DNA of 64,000 bases, taken from Marinobacter sediminum. GTDB taxonomy: Bacteria > Pseudomonadota > Gammaproteobacteria > Pseudomonadales > Oleiphilaceae. The stretch lies in assembly GCF_023657445.1 (NCBI RefSeq), contig NZ_JAGTWY010000001.1:3100001-3164000 (forward strand), read 5' to 3'. Below the pieces are notes generated by a model. It was not told the origin of the DNA. It worked only from the letters and a program-made list of their open reading frames with translations, and searched no databases. Below are positions 52,938 through 62,726 of this stretch, in pieces; within the stretch, counting starts at the first letter, position 1; the number at the start of each line of letters is the position of its first letter. A program made the translations under genes and the position numbers.

Positions 52938-55118
52938 ATGGCAAAGAAAATACTAGCCACTGCTGCGGTAGCAGCCATTTTATGGCCGGCAGCGGCTACG
53001 GCTGCAACAGGCTTGAGCTTTGGTGATAGCGTTCAGCTCAGTGCCAATGGCGGCGCAAGCAAGACCAAACTGGTGCGCATGACCAATGAAAGGCTGGTTG
53101 CGGTTTACGGGGATTACCTGAACCCCGAAGGCAACACCGTTTACGATGTAAAGGCACAGGCTGAACGACCGGCGAGGGACATATTCGCTCGTTCCTGTGA
53201 TACAGATTGTGATCAGGTCGCCAACTGGTCGGGACCCGTGAATATCTCTGGCACCGCCAGTCAGTCGTCCATCCAAACCGACTGGACTGGCGACAGCGAC
53301 AATGAAAGTACCCGAACCGATTTCTACGGTGATTCGGACAAGCCCAATATTTTCAGCAGCGGTTCCCGCATTGTCGTGTCCTGGGTGGATAAATACTGCG
53401 ACGGCGAATCCCAGCGGACGGTGAGTTACCAGACGCTTGAAAACCGTGAAATTCCCTTTAGCTGTACCTATACCGTGACCAGTTCTGATAACGGTACCAC
53501 CTGGTCGACTCCGGTCCGGCTGTCTTCCGGTGAGCGCGATGCCAAACAGGACGTTCATCGCGGCATTGGCAGTGGCCAGTGGGTCATTACCTGGCAGGAA
53601 GATCCCCGTGGCCTGCAACTGGGTGAAGCTGAGGGGCCCGGTGACGGCGCTTCCGGCGCAAAAGTAAGTCTGGGCACTGATATCTGGTACAGCTATGCCG
53701 TTGCCGGCTGGGGAGCTCAGGATCAGGGCATCTGGTCTACGCCCGTCAGAATTACCGACAATTATGATAGTCAGACGACTGCATCCGGCGAGCCCGGCGA
53801 ATTCAATGTGATCAAGGACGGTGCAGGTGCCATTGTTGCTGATGTCCAGATTGAAAGTGGCAAAACCGGCGCATCACGGGCCAACCTGGCACTCCAGCTT
53901 GGAAGTCTGGACGGTGGCGTGCCCCAGGTGATAAGCGCCTATGAGGAAACCAAGGGCTCCAGCGGCAATGACACAGGCAAGTTCATCCGTTACAACACCT
54001 TCGACTGGAATACACCAGCACAAGAGGCCGGCTGTATTATCAGTAATCCTTCGTCTAATGCCCGCCGTGCCCGCTTTGTTCCACAAAAGGAAGCCGGTGC
54101 CGAAAGCGGCCTGCGTCTCGCCCTTCTCTGGCGAGAGGGTGAATTCAATCAGGGTGGCCCTGCAGACACCATGCTGCGCATGGGTATCGTCAGTGGCGAC
54201 AACGGCTTTACCCCGGCCGAGATGGTTCCGGCGGTGGACGCAGCCAATTGTGCCGTTTCGGATTACAACCTCGCCAGCCAGCTCGATAACGCGCCTGCCA
54301 TTAATATCAGTAGCCGTACCAAAGACGCCAGGGCCACCAGCGACACCGACATTGCCTCCTCGACCCTATCTGATGACACGAGTCAAAACGCCGAGGAAAA
54401 CGCCATTGCCCACCGGGGCCTGCTCCGAGGCGATGATCTTTACCTTGGTTACATCTATACGCCAGTGCTTTCCGAGTTGCTGATCACCAATACCGAGAAC
54501 TACAACTTTTACGTTCGCCACTATGATGCGGCAGCCGGCACCTGGTCTGCTCCGGAAAATCTGAGCAACATTAGCGATACCACTATCAATGTGCGTGAAC
54601 CGCGACTGGTCGGTACGCCGGGCAGCGCTCCCAACTGCGATCCGATCACCAATCCGGACCAGTGCCAGGACAAGACGCGTTATTACGTTGCCTGGGGCAC
54701 CCAGACCAACGTTTCGGAATCGAGTCAGGACGAGGCCACTGATCTGGACCTCTATGCGGCCCGCGCTGAAAACAAGGGCGGCTACTACACTCCGGTGGTT
54801 CGTTTTGCGGGTGAAGCGATTGATGTCGAGGATTTCGAATCTCAAATCCGGATGACACCAGCAGGCACCAAGATGTTCGTGGTCTGGAACGAGAGTGATG
54901 CCACTGGCACCCGCGCATTATATCGCGAAGCGGTGACTATCGAGATTCCAGACGATGGCGGTGATGACGGCGATAGCTCGACCACTGACAGTAACGGCGG
55001 TGGCCCGATCTTCGGTTGCAGTTACAATCCGGGAGCTCCGTTTGATCCCACGCTGTTCCTGCTGACTGCACTCGCAATCGGTGGCCTGACAGTGCGGCGA
55101 GTAAAACCCCGGTCATAA
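52938..55118 (+). CDS. Secreted protein with C-terminal sorting signal (choice-of-anchor type)
   Basis: A 726-residue exported protein. Residues 1-22 form the signal peptide. The long body has beta-propeller-like repeats (SDNGTTWSTPVRLSS, AGTWSAPENLSN) resembling sialidase-type blades. The C-terminus is tripartite: GGGPIFGCSYNPGAPFD, then TLFLLTALAIGGLTV, then RRVKPRS, a sorting signal with a cysteine. It resembles JDVT-CTERM or GlyGly-CTERM signals; I favour JDVT from memory. The convergent neighbour encodes a CPBP protease, the likely processing enzyme. Confidence 0.78.
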   Translation: MAKKILATAAVAAILWPAAATAATGLSFGDSVQLSANGGASKTKLVRMTNERLVAVYGDYLNPEGNTVYDVKAQAERPARDIFARSCDTDCDQVANWSGPVNISGTASQSSIQTDWTGDSDNESTRTDFYGDSDKPNIFSSGSRIVVSWVDKYCDGESQRTVSYQTLENREIPFSCTYTVTSSDNGTTWSTPVRLSSGERDAKQDVHRGIGSGQWVITWQEDPRGLQLGEAEGPGDGASGAKVSLGTDIWYSYAVAGWGAQDQGIWSTPVRITDNYDSQTTASGEPGEFNVIKDGAGAIVADVQIESGKTGASRANLALQLGSLDGGVPQVISAYEETKGSSGNDTGKFIRYNTFDWNTPAQEAGCIISNPSSNARRARFVPQKEAGAESGLRLALLWREGEFNQGGPADTMLRMGIVSGDNGFTPAEMVPAVDAANCAVSDYNLASQLDNAPAINISSRTKDARATSDTDIASSTLSDDTSQNAEENAIAHRGLLRGDDLYLGYIYTPVLSELLITNTENYNFYVRHYDAAAGTWSAPENLSNISDTTINVREPRLVGTPGSAPNCDPITNPDQCQDKTRYYVAWGTQTNVSESSQDEATDLDLYAARAENKGGYYTPVVRFAGEAIDVEDFESQIRMTPAGTKMFVVWNESDATGTRALYREAVTIEIPDDGGDDGDSSTTDSNGGGPIFGCSYNPGAPFDPTLFLLTALAIGGLTVRRVKPRS

Positions 55119-55137
55119 AACCGATCGGCGATCGCGA

Positions 55138-55172
55138 AAACCCCGGCACGGGTTTCAGGCCGGGGTTTTTTC
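55138..55172. terminator. Bidirectional terminator
   Basis: AACCCCGGC and GCCGGGGTT pair around a loop; T runs follow on the plus strand and a weaker A/T run on the other. It serves the convergent sorting-signal and protease genes. Confidence 0.85.
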
Positions 55173-55180
55173 GTGTTGGT

Positions 55181-55657
55181 TTATGAAAACAGGTACCAGC
55201 CTGGCAACAGGAACGCGTTCCAGGCTGCATGAAGTATTACACAGGGTATGAGCGACCCGTGGCGATCGCGGAAGTAGCCAAAAGCCAGGGCCGGAATAAA
55301 CACCAGCCAGGCCAGCAGATCGGTTCGGTAAACCAGATGCCAGGCCGTAAACAGAAGCGCCGCAACCAGATTGGCGCAAGATAGGCCCACGAGATTCCGC
55401 TTGCCAAATGCGGTGTCACCCAGGTAACCCTGCACCACACCACGGAAGGCAATTTCCTCGATCACCGGGGCCCAGAGAATCAGAGCAACCAGCGGCACCC
55501 AGCCGGTATCAAATCCGGCATTCTCCCCTGCCAGCGCGCCTACAGCCACACTCAGGCAGCAGCCTGTCATTAACACCATGACAAACTGCCGATCCGCGAA
55601 CAGCTGCTTCGGGAGTGTTAATCCCAGCTGGTCCTTTAGAGAAGCGCTTTCATGCAT
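55181..55657 (-). CDS. CPBP-family intramembrane protease (MrtJ-like)
   Basis: A 158-residue membrane protease of the Rce1/CAAX type: EEIAFRG (catalytic Glu pair), FTAWHLVY (His) and HAAWNAF (His/Asn) across four or five segments. It is shorter than typical CPBP proteins. Lying next to a substrate with a cysteine-containing C-terminal signal, it matches the glutamic proteases assigned to the JDVT-CTERM system. Substrate and class are inferred from location. Confidence 0.8.
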   Translation of the reverse strand: MHESASLKDQLGLTLPKQLFADRQFVMVLMTGCCLSVAVGALAGENAGFDTGWVPLVALILWAPVIEEIAFRGVVQGYLGDTAFGKRNLVGLSCANLVAALLFTAWHLVYRTDLLAWLVFIPALAFGYFRDRHGSLIPCVILHAAWNAFLLPGWYLFS

Positions 55658-55737
55658 TGGCGGGAAAACCCTGTACGGCAGAGAGTGAAACTCTGAATAC
55701 TAGTGCATCTTCAATCAGAAAGTCAGGCACCACAAAC

Positions 55738-55767
55738 AACAATGCGGAGCCGAAGCTCCGCATTGTT
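55738..55767 (-). terminator. Rho-independent terminator of rhlE
   Basis: AACAATGCGGAGC pairs perfectly over 13 bases with 55755-55767 around CGAA; the minus-strand reading ends in a T-rich stretch. Confidence 0.8.
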
Positions 55768-55796
55768 TAACAGGTTACCCGGAAGCCTATGAGGCT

Positions 55797-57113
55797 TCAG
55801 GCACTCTGGCGCTGGCCTGAACGTCCGCGCTGGCCATTGCCGTTCTGGCTGCGACCACCACTGCGCCCGCCGGGCTTATCACCGAAACTACGGGGCTTGC
55901 CACCGGGCCGGCCGTTACCGCCACCATTGCGACCACGAGCCTTGCTCGGATCCGCCTTGGCTTTGGGTTTGAGCGGCAGGTTGTTCTGCGGTTCGAAGCC
56001 TTCCACCTCTTTGCGTGGCAGCTGCTTTTTGATCAGCCTCTCAATACCCGCCAGCATCTTGCCTTCATCCGCACTAACCAGCGACAAGGCGTGTCCGCTC
56101 TCACCGGCGCGACCGGTACGACCAATCCGGTGCACGTAATCCTCGGGAACATTAGGCAGCTCGAAGTTCACGACCTGCGGTAACTGCTTGATATCCAGTC
56201 CCCGGGCAGCGATATCTGTCGCCACCAGGACGCGTACATCACCCTTCTTGAACTCGGCCAGTGCGCGGGTGCGGGCACCCTGTGACTTATTGCCGTGAAT
56301 CGCTGCGGCAGTGATGCCATCGCGTTCCAGTTTCTGGGTCAGTCGGTTGGCACCATGCTTGGTACGGGTAAAGACCAGCACTTGTTCCCAGGAATTATCA
56401 CGGACCAGCTTGCTCAGCAGGGCCGTCTTCTGGCTCTGATCCACCGGGTAAACCGATTGCTTGATGCTCTCCGCTGCGGTGTTACGCGCGGCGACTTCGA
56501 CCTGAACGGGATTGTCCAGAAGGCCTTCGGCCAACGTACGAATCTCACTGGAGAAGGTCGCGGAGAACAGCAGGTTCTGTCTTTTGGCCGGCAGCAACGC
56601 GAGGATCTTGCGAATGTCGCGTATGAAGCCCATGTCCAGCATACGGTCGGCTTCATCAAGTACGAGGGTTTCGACCTCGTTGAAACGCACCGCATTCTGC
56701 TGATACAGGTCCATCAGGCGTCCAGGCGTTGCCACCAGAACATCCACACCCTTGCGCAGCTTGATCATCTGCGGATTGATTTTCACACCACCAAAGACCA
56801 CAGCGGCCTTGGTAGGAACATATTTGCTGTAAAGGTTCACACTGTCGTGAACCTGTGCCGCCAGTTCCCGGGTCGGCGTCAGAATCAGAGCGCGGGGGCC
56901 CTTGCCGGTACGGGGATTTTCGGCCAGTCGCTGCAGTAATGGCAGGGTAAAGCCGGCGGTCTTGCCGGTACCGGTCTGGGCTGCCGCCATGACATCCCTG
57001 CCGGACAGTACCGCGGGAATGGCCTGAGCCTGAATGGGAGACGGTGTTTCATAACCCTGATCGTTCGTTGCACGGACCAGCTGCTCGGACAAACCGAGTG
57101 AAGAAAAACTCAT
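55797..57113 (-). CDS. rhlE: DEAD-box RNA helicase, RhlE type
   Basis: A 438-residue ATP-dependent RNA helicase for ribosome assembly or RNA decay. Q motif region [14 protein letters not shown], Walker [27 protein letters not shown], and [11 protein letters not shown]. The last 60 residues are basic and Gly/Arg-rich ([20 protein letters not shown]), typical of RhlE tails. The 330-base upstream gap may be a regulated leader. Confidence 0.93.
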   Translation of the reverse strand: MSFSSLGLSEQLVRATNDQGYETPSPIQAQAIPAVLSGRDVMAAAQTGTGKTAGFTLPLLQRLAENPRTGKGPRALILTPTRELAAQVHDSVNLYSKYVPTKAAVVFGGVKINPQMIKLRKGVDVLVATPGRLMDLYQQNAVRFNEVETLVLDEADRMLDMGFIRDIRKILALLPAKRQNLLFSATFSSEIRTLAEGLLDNPVQVEVAARNTAAESIKQSVYPVDQSQKTALLSKLVRDNSWEQVLVFTRTKHGANRLTQKLERDGITAAAIHGNKSQGARTRALAEFKKGDVRVLVATDIAARGLDIKQLPQVVNFELPNVPEDYVHRIGRTGRAGESGHALSLVSADEGKMLAGIERLIKKQLPRKEVEGFEPQNNLPLKPKAKADPSKARGRNGGGNGRPGGKPRSFGDKPGGRSGGRSQNGNGQRGRSGQRQSA

Positions 57114-57443
57114 ATAAGATCAACTCTTGATTGTTCTGCCTCCACGAACACCGTTCTCGGCGAATGCGGGCAGATGCCATGAAGATTCATGGAATAAAAG
57201 ACGACTACGGTCACACGCCGTTAACGGGGTGACGTCCTCTGACAGGTCGTATGGATGGTTCGCATGAGGGCTTTGAGCCTGAAACTGCGGAATCCCTAGA
57301 GGCAGGATGCGGCAACACTAACAGAGGCCCGGAGAATTAGCCATAGGTGATTATAATAAGCATCCGATGGAACCTGAGCCGTATTTGGCCGTCCTACCCG
57401 TTTTTCTCACCTTTCAATCCCCTAAGCCGCCATCGGAGACATC
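57114..57443. other. Divergent intergenic region
   Basis: 330 bases between rhlE and the TlpA-like gene. No gene. CGCCGTTAACGGGG near 57212 is a short dyad. Long leaders upstream of DEAD-box helicase genes can be temperature-regulated; nothing here proves it. Confidence 0.5.
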
Positions 57444-58262
57444 ATGCTGAGCGTCAGCCTGGGCCCACTAAGCCTTTCCATCGGTCACCTGCTCATTATC
57501 ACTGCGTTTGCATTGGCGTTACTGGTTGGCGGCTTTCTGGGGCGACGTTACCGGGTGCCGGTCGCCGGCTCTGTGGCCGATATTTTTGTGGTGGCCATGA
57601 TCTGTGCCCGGCTGGGTTTTGTCATCGGCTATTTCGAACACTACCGGAATGACCTGTTCGGTATTCTCGATATCCGTGATGGCGGGTTTGATGTGATCTG
57701 GGGATTGGCGGGCGCGGTTGGCTTTACCACTTTTCTGCTCTGGCGGCGGGAATCGGTGCGACGCCCGCTGGCGATAGCCTCACTCACCGGGTTGTTGTTC
57801 TGGGCCGGGACAGCCGGCACCATAGCGCTTATTGAACAACAGGCCAGAGGCATTCCGCCGGTTACGCTAACGACACTGAATGGCGGCACCACCGCCGTAA
57901 GCCAGATAGCGCCAGGCCAGCCCATGGTTATCAACCTCTGGGCGACCTGGTGCCCACCCTGTATCCGTGAAATGCCTGTTCTGGATGCCGCCCAAAATCG
58001 TTATCCGGACGTCACCTTCGTCTTTGCCAACCAGCGTGAGCAGACCGAGACCATCCGCGCGTTTCTGGACAAACAGAATCTTGAGCTCAACAACCTTTAC
58101 CGGGATCGCCAGGCCGATCTGGCCCGTGCAGTAGGGAGTCAGGGTCTGCCAACCACCCTGTTTTACAACGCCAATGGCCAACTGGTGGACACGCATATGG
58201 GGGAGTTATCACAGGCGACGCTCGCCAGGGGTCTGAATAAGATCAGACCAGGGCCGCAGTAA
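57444..58262 (+). CDS. Membrane-anchored TlpA-like thiol oxidoreductase with Lgt-like N-terminus
   Basis: A 272-residue protein. Four N-terminal membrane segments resemble part of Lgt (prolipoprotein diacylglyceryl transferase; ARLGFVIGYFEHYRND) but lack its full catalytic set. From about residue 145 comes a periplasmic thioredoxin domain with WCPPC (NLWATWCPPCIREMP) and the cis-proline GLPTT. It should reduce or isomerise disulphides in cytochrome maturation or envelope proteins. Its last 20 bases overlap the convergent transporter. Confidence 0.85.
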   Translation: MLSVSLGPLSLSIGHLLIITAFALALLVGGFLGRRYRVPVAGSVADIFVVAMICARLGFVIGYFEHYRNDLFGILDIRDGGFDVIWGLAGAVGFTTFLLWRRESVRRPLAIASLTGLLFWAGTAGTIALIEQQARGIPPVTLTTLNGGTTAVSQIAPGQPMVINLWATWCPPCIREMPVLDAAQNRYPDVTFVFANQREQTETIRAFLDKQNLELNNLYRDRQADLARAVGSQGLPTTLFYNANGQLVDTHMGELSQATLARGLNKIRPGPQ

Positions 58263-59550
58263 GTCCGGCCGCCAGCAGACTGGCTGTCGTCAGGCTCGAC
58301 AGAGACAGACCGAGGCTCCACCGAAAGGAGGCATCCGCCGCCTTATAACCGGTCAACCGCTCCATGATCAGGGCATTCGCCGCGAACGGCGTGCCGAATG
58401 CCGTGATGCCCCAGCCAGTGACCATGCCAATGCCCAGACCAATGAGAGCATTCTCCGGCCAGATGGAACCAAGAATGCCACCGGCGAGGGTGCCGATCAC
58501 AATCGGGTTCACACCTCCAAGCCCGGCCACGAAAAAGACCCAGGGAATGGAGGCCGCCAGCACTGGCCATAACCAGACCGGAAAGGCGGCATCGCCGTCT
58601 ATCTGCCCGAGCACAACGCCACTGATCACGGCACCGATGAAGGCAGAACCTCCAACGATGGCGAGTTCATTGCTGACATTCGACATGTTGGTTAACGGAG
58701 GATTCTGTTTCCGGCTCCAGACCAGGAAGCGCCACCCAAGCACCGCCCCCAGACAGCTAAGTGTTACGGCGTGGGCATAGCTGAGCTGGAACTGGTGGCC
58801 GAGCAGGAACACACCCGCACAAATGACAAGGATCAGGGCGCTGAATCGAAGCCAGGTCGCTAACCCTGCCTGATCCTCCGGCGCAACCGTTTCCTGTCCG
58901 GATTCCGGCTCTCGCCAGAACAGGCCGGCAAGCACCAGAACAATCGAGAACGGAACCGAGAGCGAGAGTAACTGAACACTGCTGAGGCCCGGCAGCAGGG
59001 TAAGAGTGAGCACCACGGAAATAGACAGCGGCGAAAAGGTCGGCGATACGCCGAAGCCTCGCAACACTGCACGCGTGGCATTTCGAGTGGCCTCCGAATC
59101 GCCACTGCGGCGAATTCGCTCACCCACCAGGCTACCCACGACGGCCACAGAGCCGAAATTCAGCGGAACCGAGACAAGCGACGTACCAAAGGACAGGCTC
59201 AGATACCTTGTAAGGGGCTTGCCACCAAAAAGACTGGCCGAAATACGCTGAAGATCCCGTGACCGCCCAAGGACAGAGGACAATAGCATGACCGCCAGCA
59301 CCAGCCCCGCGAGACGGCTCATGTTACTGGCAGCGCCGACAATCAGGGCCGGATCACGCCCCAGCGCGAAAACCAGAGCCAGCACCGCCACCGAAAACAC
59401 CGCCCGCGGCACCTGCCGCATGTCCCGCCAGCCCAGGATAACCGTGAGACTGACCGCAACCGCACCCAGGTATGCCGAACCCGGCAGAAACGCCAGTACG
59501 GCTGCCAGCAAAGCGGCATAAGCTAGAAAGTTGCGAATTATGGCGGGCAT
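58243..59550 (-). CDS. Multi-pass inner-membrane transporter, unknown substrate
   Basis: A 435-residue protein with about ten to twelve segments in two related halves. Repeated polar-glycine loops (NFGSVAVVGSLVGERIRRSGD, fragment NFGSVAVVGSLVG; GLGGVNPIVIGTLAGGI; ITAFGTPFAANAL) look like the re-entrant motifs of the ion-transporter superfamily (CitM/ArsB-type). ATG 59550 with AGGAAG is preferred to 59577. Substrate unknown; no neighbour informs it. Confidence 0.7.
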   Translation of the reverse strand: MPAIIRNFLAYAALLAAVLAFLPGSAYLGAVAVSLTVILGWRDMRQVPRAVFSVAVLALVFALGRDPALIVGAASNMSRLAGLVLAVMLLSSVLGRSRDLQRISASLFGGKPLTRYLSLSFGTSLVSVPLNFGSVAVVGSLVGERIRRSGDSEATRNATRAVLRGFGVSPTFSPLSISVVLTLTLLPGLSSVQLLSLSVPFSIVLVLAGLFWREPESGQETVAPEDQAGLATWLRFSALILVICAGVFLLGHQFQLSYAHAVTLSCLGAVLGWRFLVWSRKQNPPLTNMSNVSNELAIVGGSAFIGAVISGVVLGQIDGDAAFPVWLWPVLAASIPWVFFVAGLGGVNPIVIGTLAGGILGSIWPENALIGLGIGMVTGWGITAFGTPFAANALIMERLTGYKAADASFRWSLGLSLSSLTTASLLAAGLTAALV

Positions 59551-59629
59551 GGCGCTTCCTGGGCATGGGATACGCACATTGTAAGGAAGCTACATAGCGC
59601 CTGCTATCAGCATTATTGGTGATGGCAGT

Positions 59630-60550
59630 TCAATAAACACTGGGGGCGCCTTCCGGGCGACTCTTGAAGCGCTTGTGCAACCACAGATACTGATCCGGCT
59701 GCTCACGAATGGTGGTTTCGATAAAGCGGTTCCAGACTTCAGCATCTTTTTCCAGGTCGTCACCAAAATCTTCCTGGATTGGCGAAAACACCACCCGGTA
59801 ACTGCCATCCGGCATGCGCAGATGGCTGACACAAATAACCGCCGCCCCGGACTCTCTGGCGATATAGCTGGGAGAGGTAATACAGCCGGCCTTGACGCCG
59901 AAAAAGGGCACAAACACTTCGGACTTTTTGCCAAAATCCTGATCACAGGCAAACCAGACCTGTCCTCCCTGTTTCAGGAAGGACAGCATCGGTCTCAGCT
60001 CACGTTTGGTAAAAGGCCGGATATTGAAATGACGACGACGACCACGCTCAATCATCCGGTCAATAACAGGGTTGTTATTCGGGCGGTACATATAGCCTGG
60101 CTTATCAAGCTGGCAGGCGATCAGCGGCAATGCGAAATCAAAAATGCTGTAGTGACCGCCAATCAGCAGCACCCCCTTGCCACGTTTTTTTGCTTCCTCA
60201 AGGTGTTCGAGCCCGTGTATTGAGGCGCTTTCACAGTAGGGTGCCATATCGCGCCACCAGGCATGGGTGCTTTCCAGAAACCCGCGGGCGGAAGCTACAA
60301 AGGTGTCCTCAACCAGCTGTTTTCGGGCAGCCTCATCCAGTTCCGGCATGCAGGCCTGCAAATTGGCATCCGCCACCCGGGCACGGGATTTCAGTTTGCG
60401 TGCGAGCAGCCGGCCCAGCGAGCCACCGAGGCGCTGCTTGGCGCCCATCGGCAGGAACGCTAATAGCCAGAGAATGAATACCAGAATCCAGGAACCCCAG
60501 AAAGCCGGATGCCAAAGGGGGCGTTTTGCAGTCTTGCGACGGGAGGCCAT
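59630..60550 (-). CDS. lpxL: Lipid A late acyltransferase (LpxL/HtrB family)
   Basis: A 306-residue membrane-bound acyltransferase adding a secondary acyl chain to Kdo2-lipid IV-A or related lipid A precursor. One N-terminal membrane segment (ILVFILWLLAFLPM), catalytic GGHYSIFDFA (H-x4-D), CDQDFGKKSEVFVPFFGV and WLHKRFKSRPEG are family marks. Chain preference not predictable. Confidence 0.9.
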   Translation of the reverse strand: MASRRKTAKRPLWHPAFWGSWILVFILWLLAFLPMGAKQRLGGSLGRLLARKLKSRARVADANLQACMPELDEAARKQLVEDTFVASARGFLESTHAWWRDMAPYCESASIHGLEHLEEAKKRGKGVLLIGGHYSIFDFALPLIACQLDKPGYMYRPNNNPVIDRMIERGRRRHFNIRPFTKRELRPMLSFLKQGGQVWFACDQDFGKKSEVFVPFFGVKAGCITSPSYIARESGAAVICVSHLRMPDGSYRVVFSPIQEDFGDDLEKDAEVWNRFIETTIREQPDQYLWLHKRFKSRPEGAPSVY

Positions 60551-60704
60551 ACAACAAATACCTGTGCAGTGATAATGACCGGCCCGTCAGAACAACAAGA
60601 ACAAACCGGAACAGCGGGCCGTCAGCCTGACATACCCTCTCCCGGTTTGGTACCTGCATCTTGCCGCAACGCCTGCCACTGAAGGTAGTCGTTGACCCGG
60701 CAGA

Positions 60705-61160
60705 TCAGTGTGTCGCAGCGTCGGCAAAGTTGGCCAACGCCCCACTCACCTTCGCCAGCACTTCATCGCAGCCATCAATAGCATGTCGTCCTTTCAGGTA
60801 GGCAGGGTCATTATAACCCAGCCAGACCTGGCCATTCTCGTCTTCCCAGATCAGGGCCTTCTGCGGCAAATCAATGGCAACGCTCCGGGCACATTGCATT
60901 AACGGGGTGCCCACCTTCGGGTTTCCAAAAATCACCAACTGCGTTGGACGCAGAGTCATACCGGCCGATTTGGCCCCGGTAGCATGATCAATCCGGTTCA
61001 TGATTTTCATGCCCTTCTCGCTCAACACGGCTTCGAGCTTGTCGGCCGTGGCCGCCACGCTATGGCTGCTTTTTACCATGATGAGGCCATCCGCAGCCTG
61101 GGCCACGCCGGAAACCAGCAGGAAAATAAGGGGCAAGGCAATAAGCCTGAAGACGTTCAT
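60705..61160 (-). CDS. Exported DUF302 protein
   Basis: A 151-residue protein with a signal peptide (LIALPLIFLLVSGVAQA) and a DUF302 domain (KSSHSVAATADKLEAVLSEKGMKIM, LVIFGNPKVGTPLM, ALIWEDENGQVWLGYNDPAYL; quoted in parts). Function of the family is not settled. ATG 61160 gives a normal signal peptide; 61193 is longer than needed. Confidence 0.88.
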   Translation of the reverse strand: MNVFRLIALPLIFLLVSGVAQAADGLIMVKSSHSVAATADKLEAVLSEKGMKIMNRIDHATGAKSAGMTLRPTQLVIFGNPKVGTPLMQCARSVAIDLPQKALIWEDENGQVWLGYNDPAYLKGRHAIDGCDEVLAKVSGALANFADAATH

Positions 61161-61305
61161 AACACGTGTCCTTTTTGTTGAGAGCAAGACCAATACTAGA
61201 CCACCAACGCCAGACGAAAGGATCCAAATGGCTGATTAGAGAGTAGGCTTTCAGTACAGTACGTGTTAATACGTAGAAGTAATAACGAGTAAGGGAGTCA
61301 TTGTC

Positions 61306-62676
61306 ATGTCCCAGTGCAAGAGGACATTCGCTGTTCTGATCCTGAATTTCATCTTGGCAGGCTGCGGAGAAAGCGAGACTATCAGCCAGCCAGCAACCGA
61401 GGGACTCAAGCCGCCCTCGGAAACCGGCACGCTGAAGGTCGCCACCCGGAACGGTTCAACCACCTACTACCTGGACCGTCATGAAAACCCGGCCGGGCCG
61501 GAATTCGCGCTGATTAGCGAATACGCAGAAGCCCGGGGCTGGCAAGTCGAGTGGAGCATGCTGGACTCAACCAGTGACGTGCTGAGTGCACTCGAGGCCG
61601 GCACTGCTCACCTGGCAGCATCAGGGCTGACCCATCTGTCGTCACGGGATGAACTTTTTGTCCGTGGCCCTGCCCACACTGAAATCACCGAACAGCTGGT
61701 CTGCCACAGGGAAGCCCGCCCCCTGCCCCGAAAACCGGAGGACCTTGCCGGAATCGACATTGCCGTAACCGCAGGCTCCAGCTACATCGAAACGCTCAAT
61801 GGTCTGAAGGAGAAACACCCGGACATCCAGTTTGTTGAAGATCCGGACCACACAACCGAAGTCATTCTGTCAGCCGTGGCAGAAAAGGACATCGGCTGTA
61901 CCGTGGCCGACTCGAACATTGTCCAGGTCATGCGCCGACACTTCCCGCATCTGGAGGTCGCCATGAACCTCACCGGTGGCCGGAACCTCGGTTGGTATAT
62001 GCCAGCAGGTTCAGACACCCTGGCCAACGACGCCCACGAATGGATGAACAGTGTCGAGGGCGACGCAGCCATCGGCCAGATGGAAAACCGCTACTATGCC
62101 TACATCGGCGACTTCGACTTTGTCGATCTCCGCGCCCTGAGCCGCCGGATTGAGAATCGACTGCCCAAGTATATCGATGAGTTCCGGGAAGCCGAGACAA
62201 AGACAGGCATGCCTGCGGACCTGCTGGCGGCCCTGTCGTATCAGGAGTCACACTGGGATCCTGCCGCCAGATCACCCACTGGTGTGCGCGGCATCATGAT
62301 GCTGACCCGGCGCACGGCAGAATCCCTGGGTGTAACCAACCGTCTTGATCCCGAATCCGCTATTGATGGCGGCGCCCGCTATCTGGCCGATCGCCACCGG
62401 CGGCTGCCAGAGACCATTCCGGAACCTGATCGAACGTTTCTTGCACTCGCCAGCTACAACATTGGTCGCGGCCATTTGCTGGATGCCAGGGAGCTTGCAC
62501 GTACGCTGAAAAAGAACCCGGACTCCTGGCAGGACATGTCCGAGGTGTTACCTCTCAAGGCGGACAAGAGATACTACCCGAGCACCCGTTACGGATACGC
62601 CCGAGGTTATGAGCCGGTGCACTATGTGCAGCGCATCCGGAATTACAGGGATGTGATTCGATCCGCCTTCGAGTAA
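61306..62676 (+). CDS. mltF: Membrane-bound lytic transglycosylase F
   Basis: A 456-residue outer-membrane lipoprotein (lipobox FILAGC, C20). A periplasmic solute-binding-like domain (about 40-270) precedes a SLT domain with catalytic Glu in ALSYQESHWDPAARSPTG, GIMMLTRRTAESLG and ASYNIGRGHLLDA. It cuts peptidoglycan during growth and recycling. GGGAG precedes the ATG. Confidence 0.93.
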   Translation: MSQCKRTFAVLILNFILAGCGESETISQPATEGLKPPSETGTLKVATRNGSTTYYLDRHENPAGPEFALISEYAEARGWQVEWSMLDSTSDVLSALEAGTAHLAASGLTHLSSRDELFVRGPAHTEITEQLVCHREARPLPRKPEDLAGIDIAVTAGSSYIETLNGLKEKHPDIQFVEDPDHTTEVILSAVAEKDIGCTVADSNIVQVMRRHFPHLEVAMNLTGGRNLGWYMPAGSDTLANDAHEWMNSVEGDAAIGQMENRYYAYIGDFDFVDLRALSRRIENRLPKYIDEFREAETKTGMPADLLAALSYQESHWDPAARSPTGVRGIMMLTRRTAESLGVTNRLDPESAIDGGARYLADRHRRLPETIPEPDRTFLALASYNIGRGHLLDARELARTLKKNPDSWQDMSEVLPLKADKRYYPSTRYGYARGYEPVHYVQRIRNYRDVIRSAFE

Positions 62677-62726
62677 CAGCACCAATAAACCAAAAGGAAC
62701 GCGGCAGTCTTTAGCCGCAGACAGCC

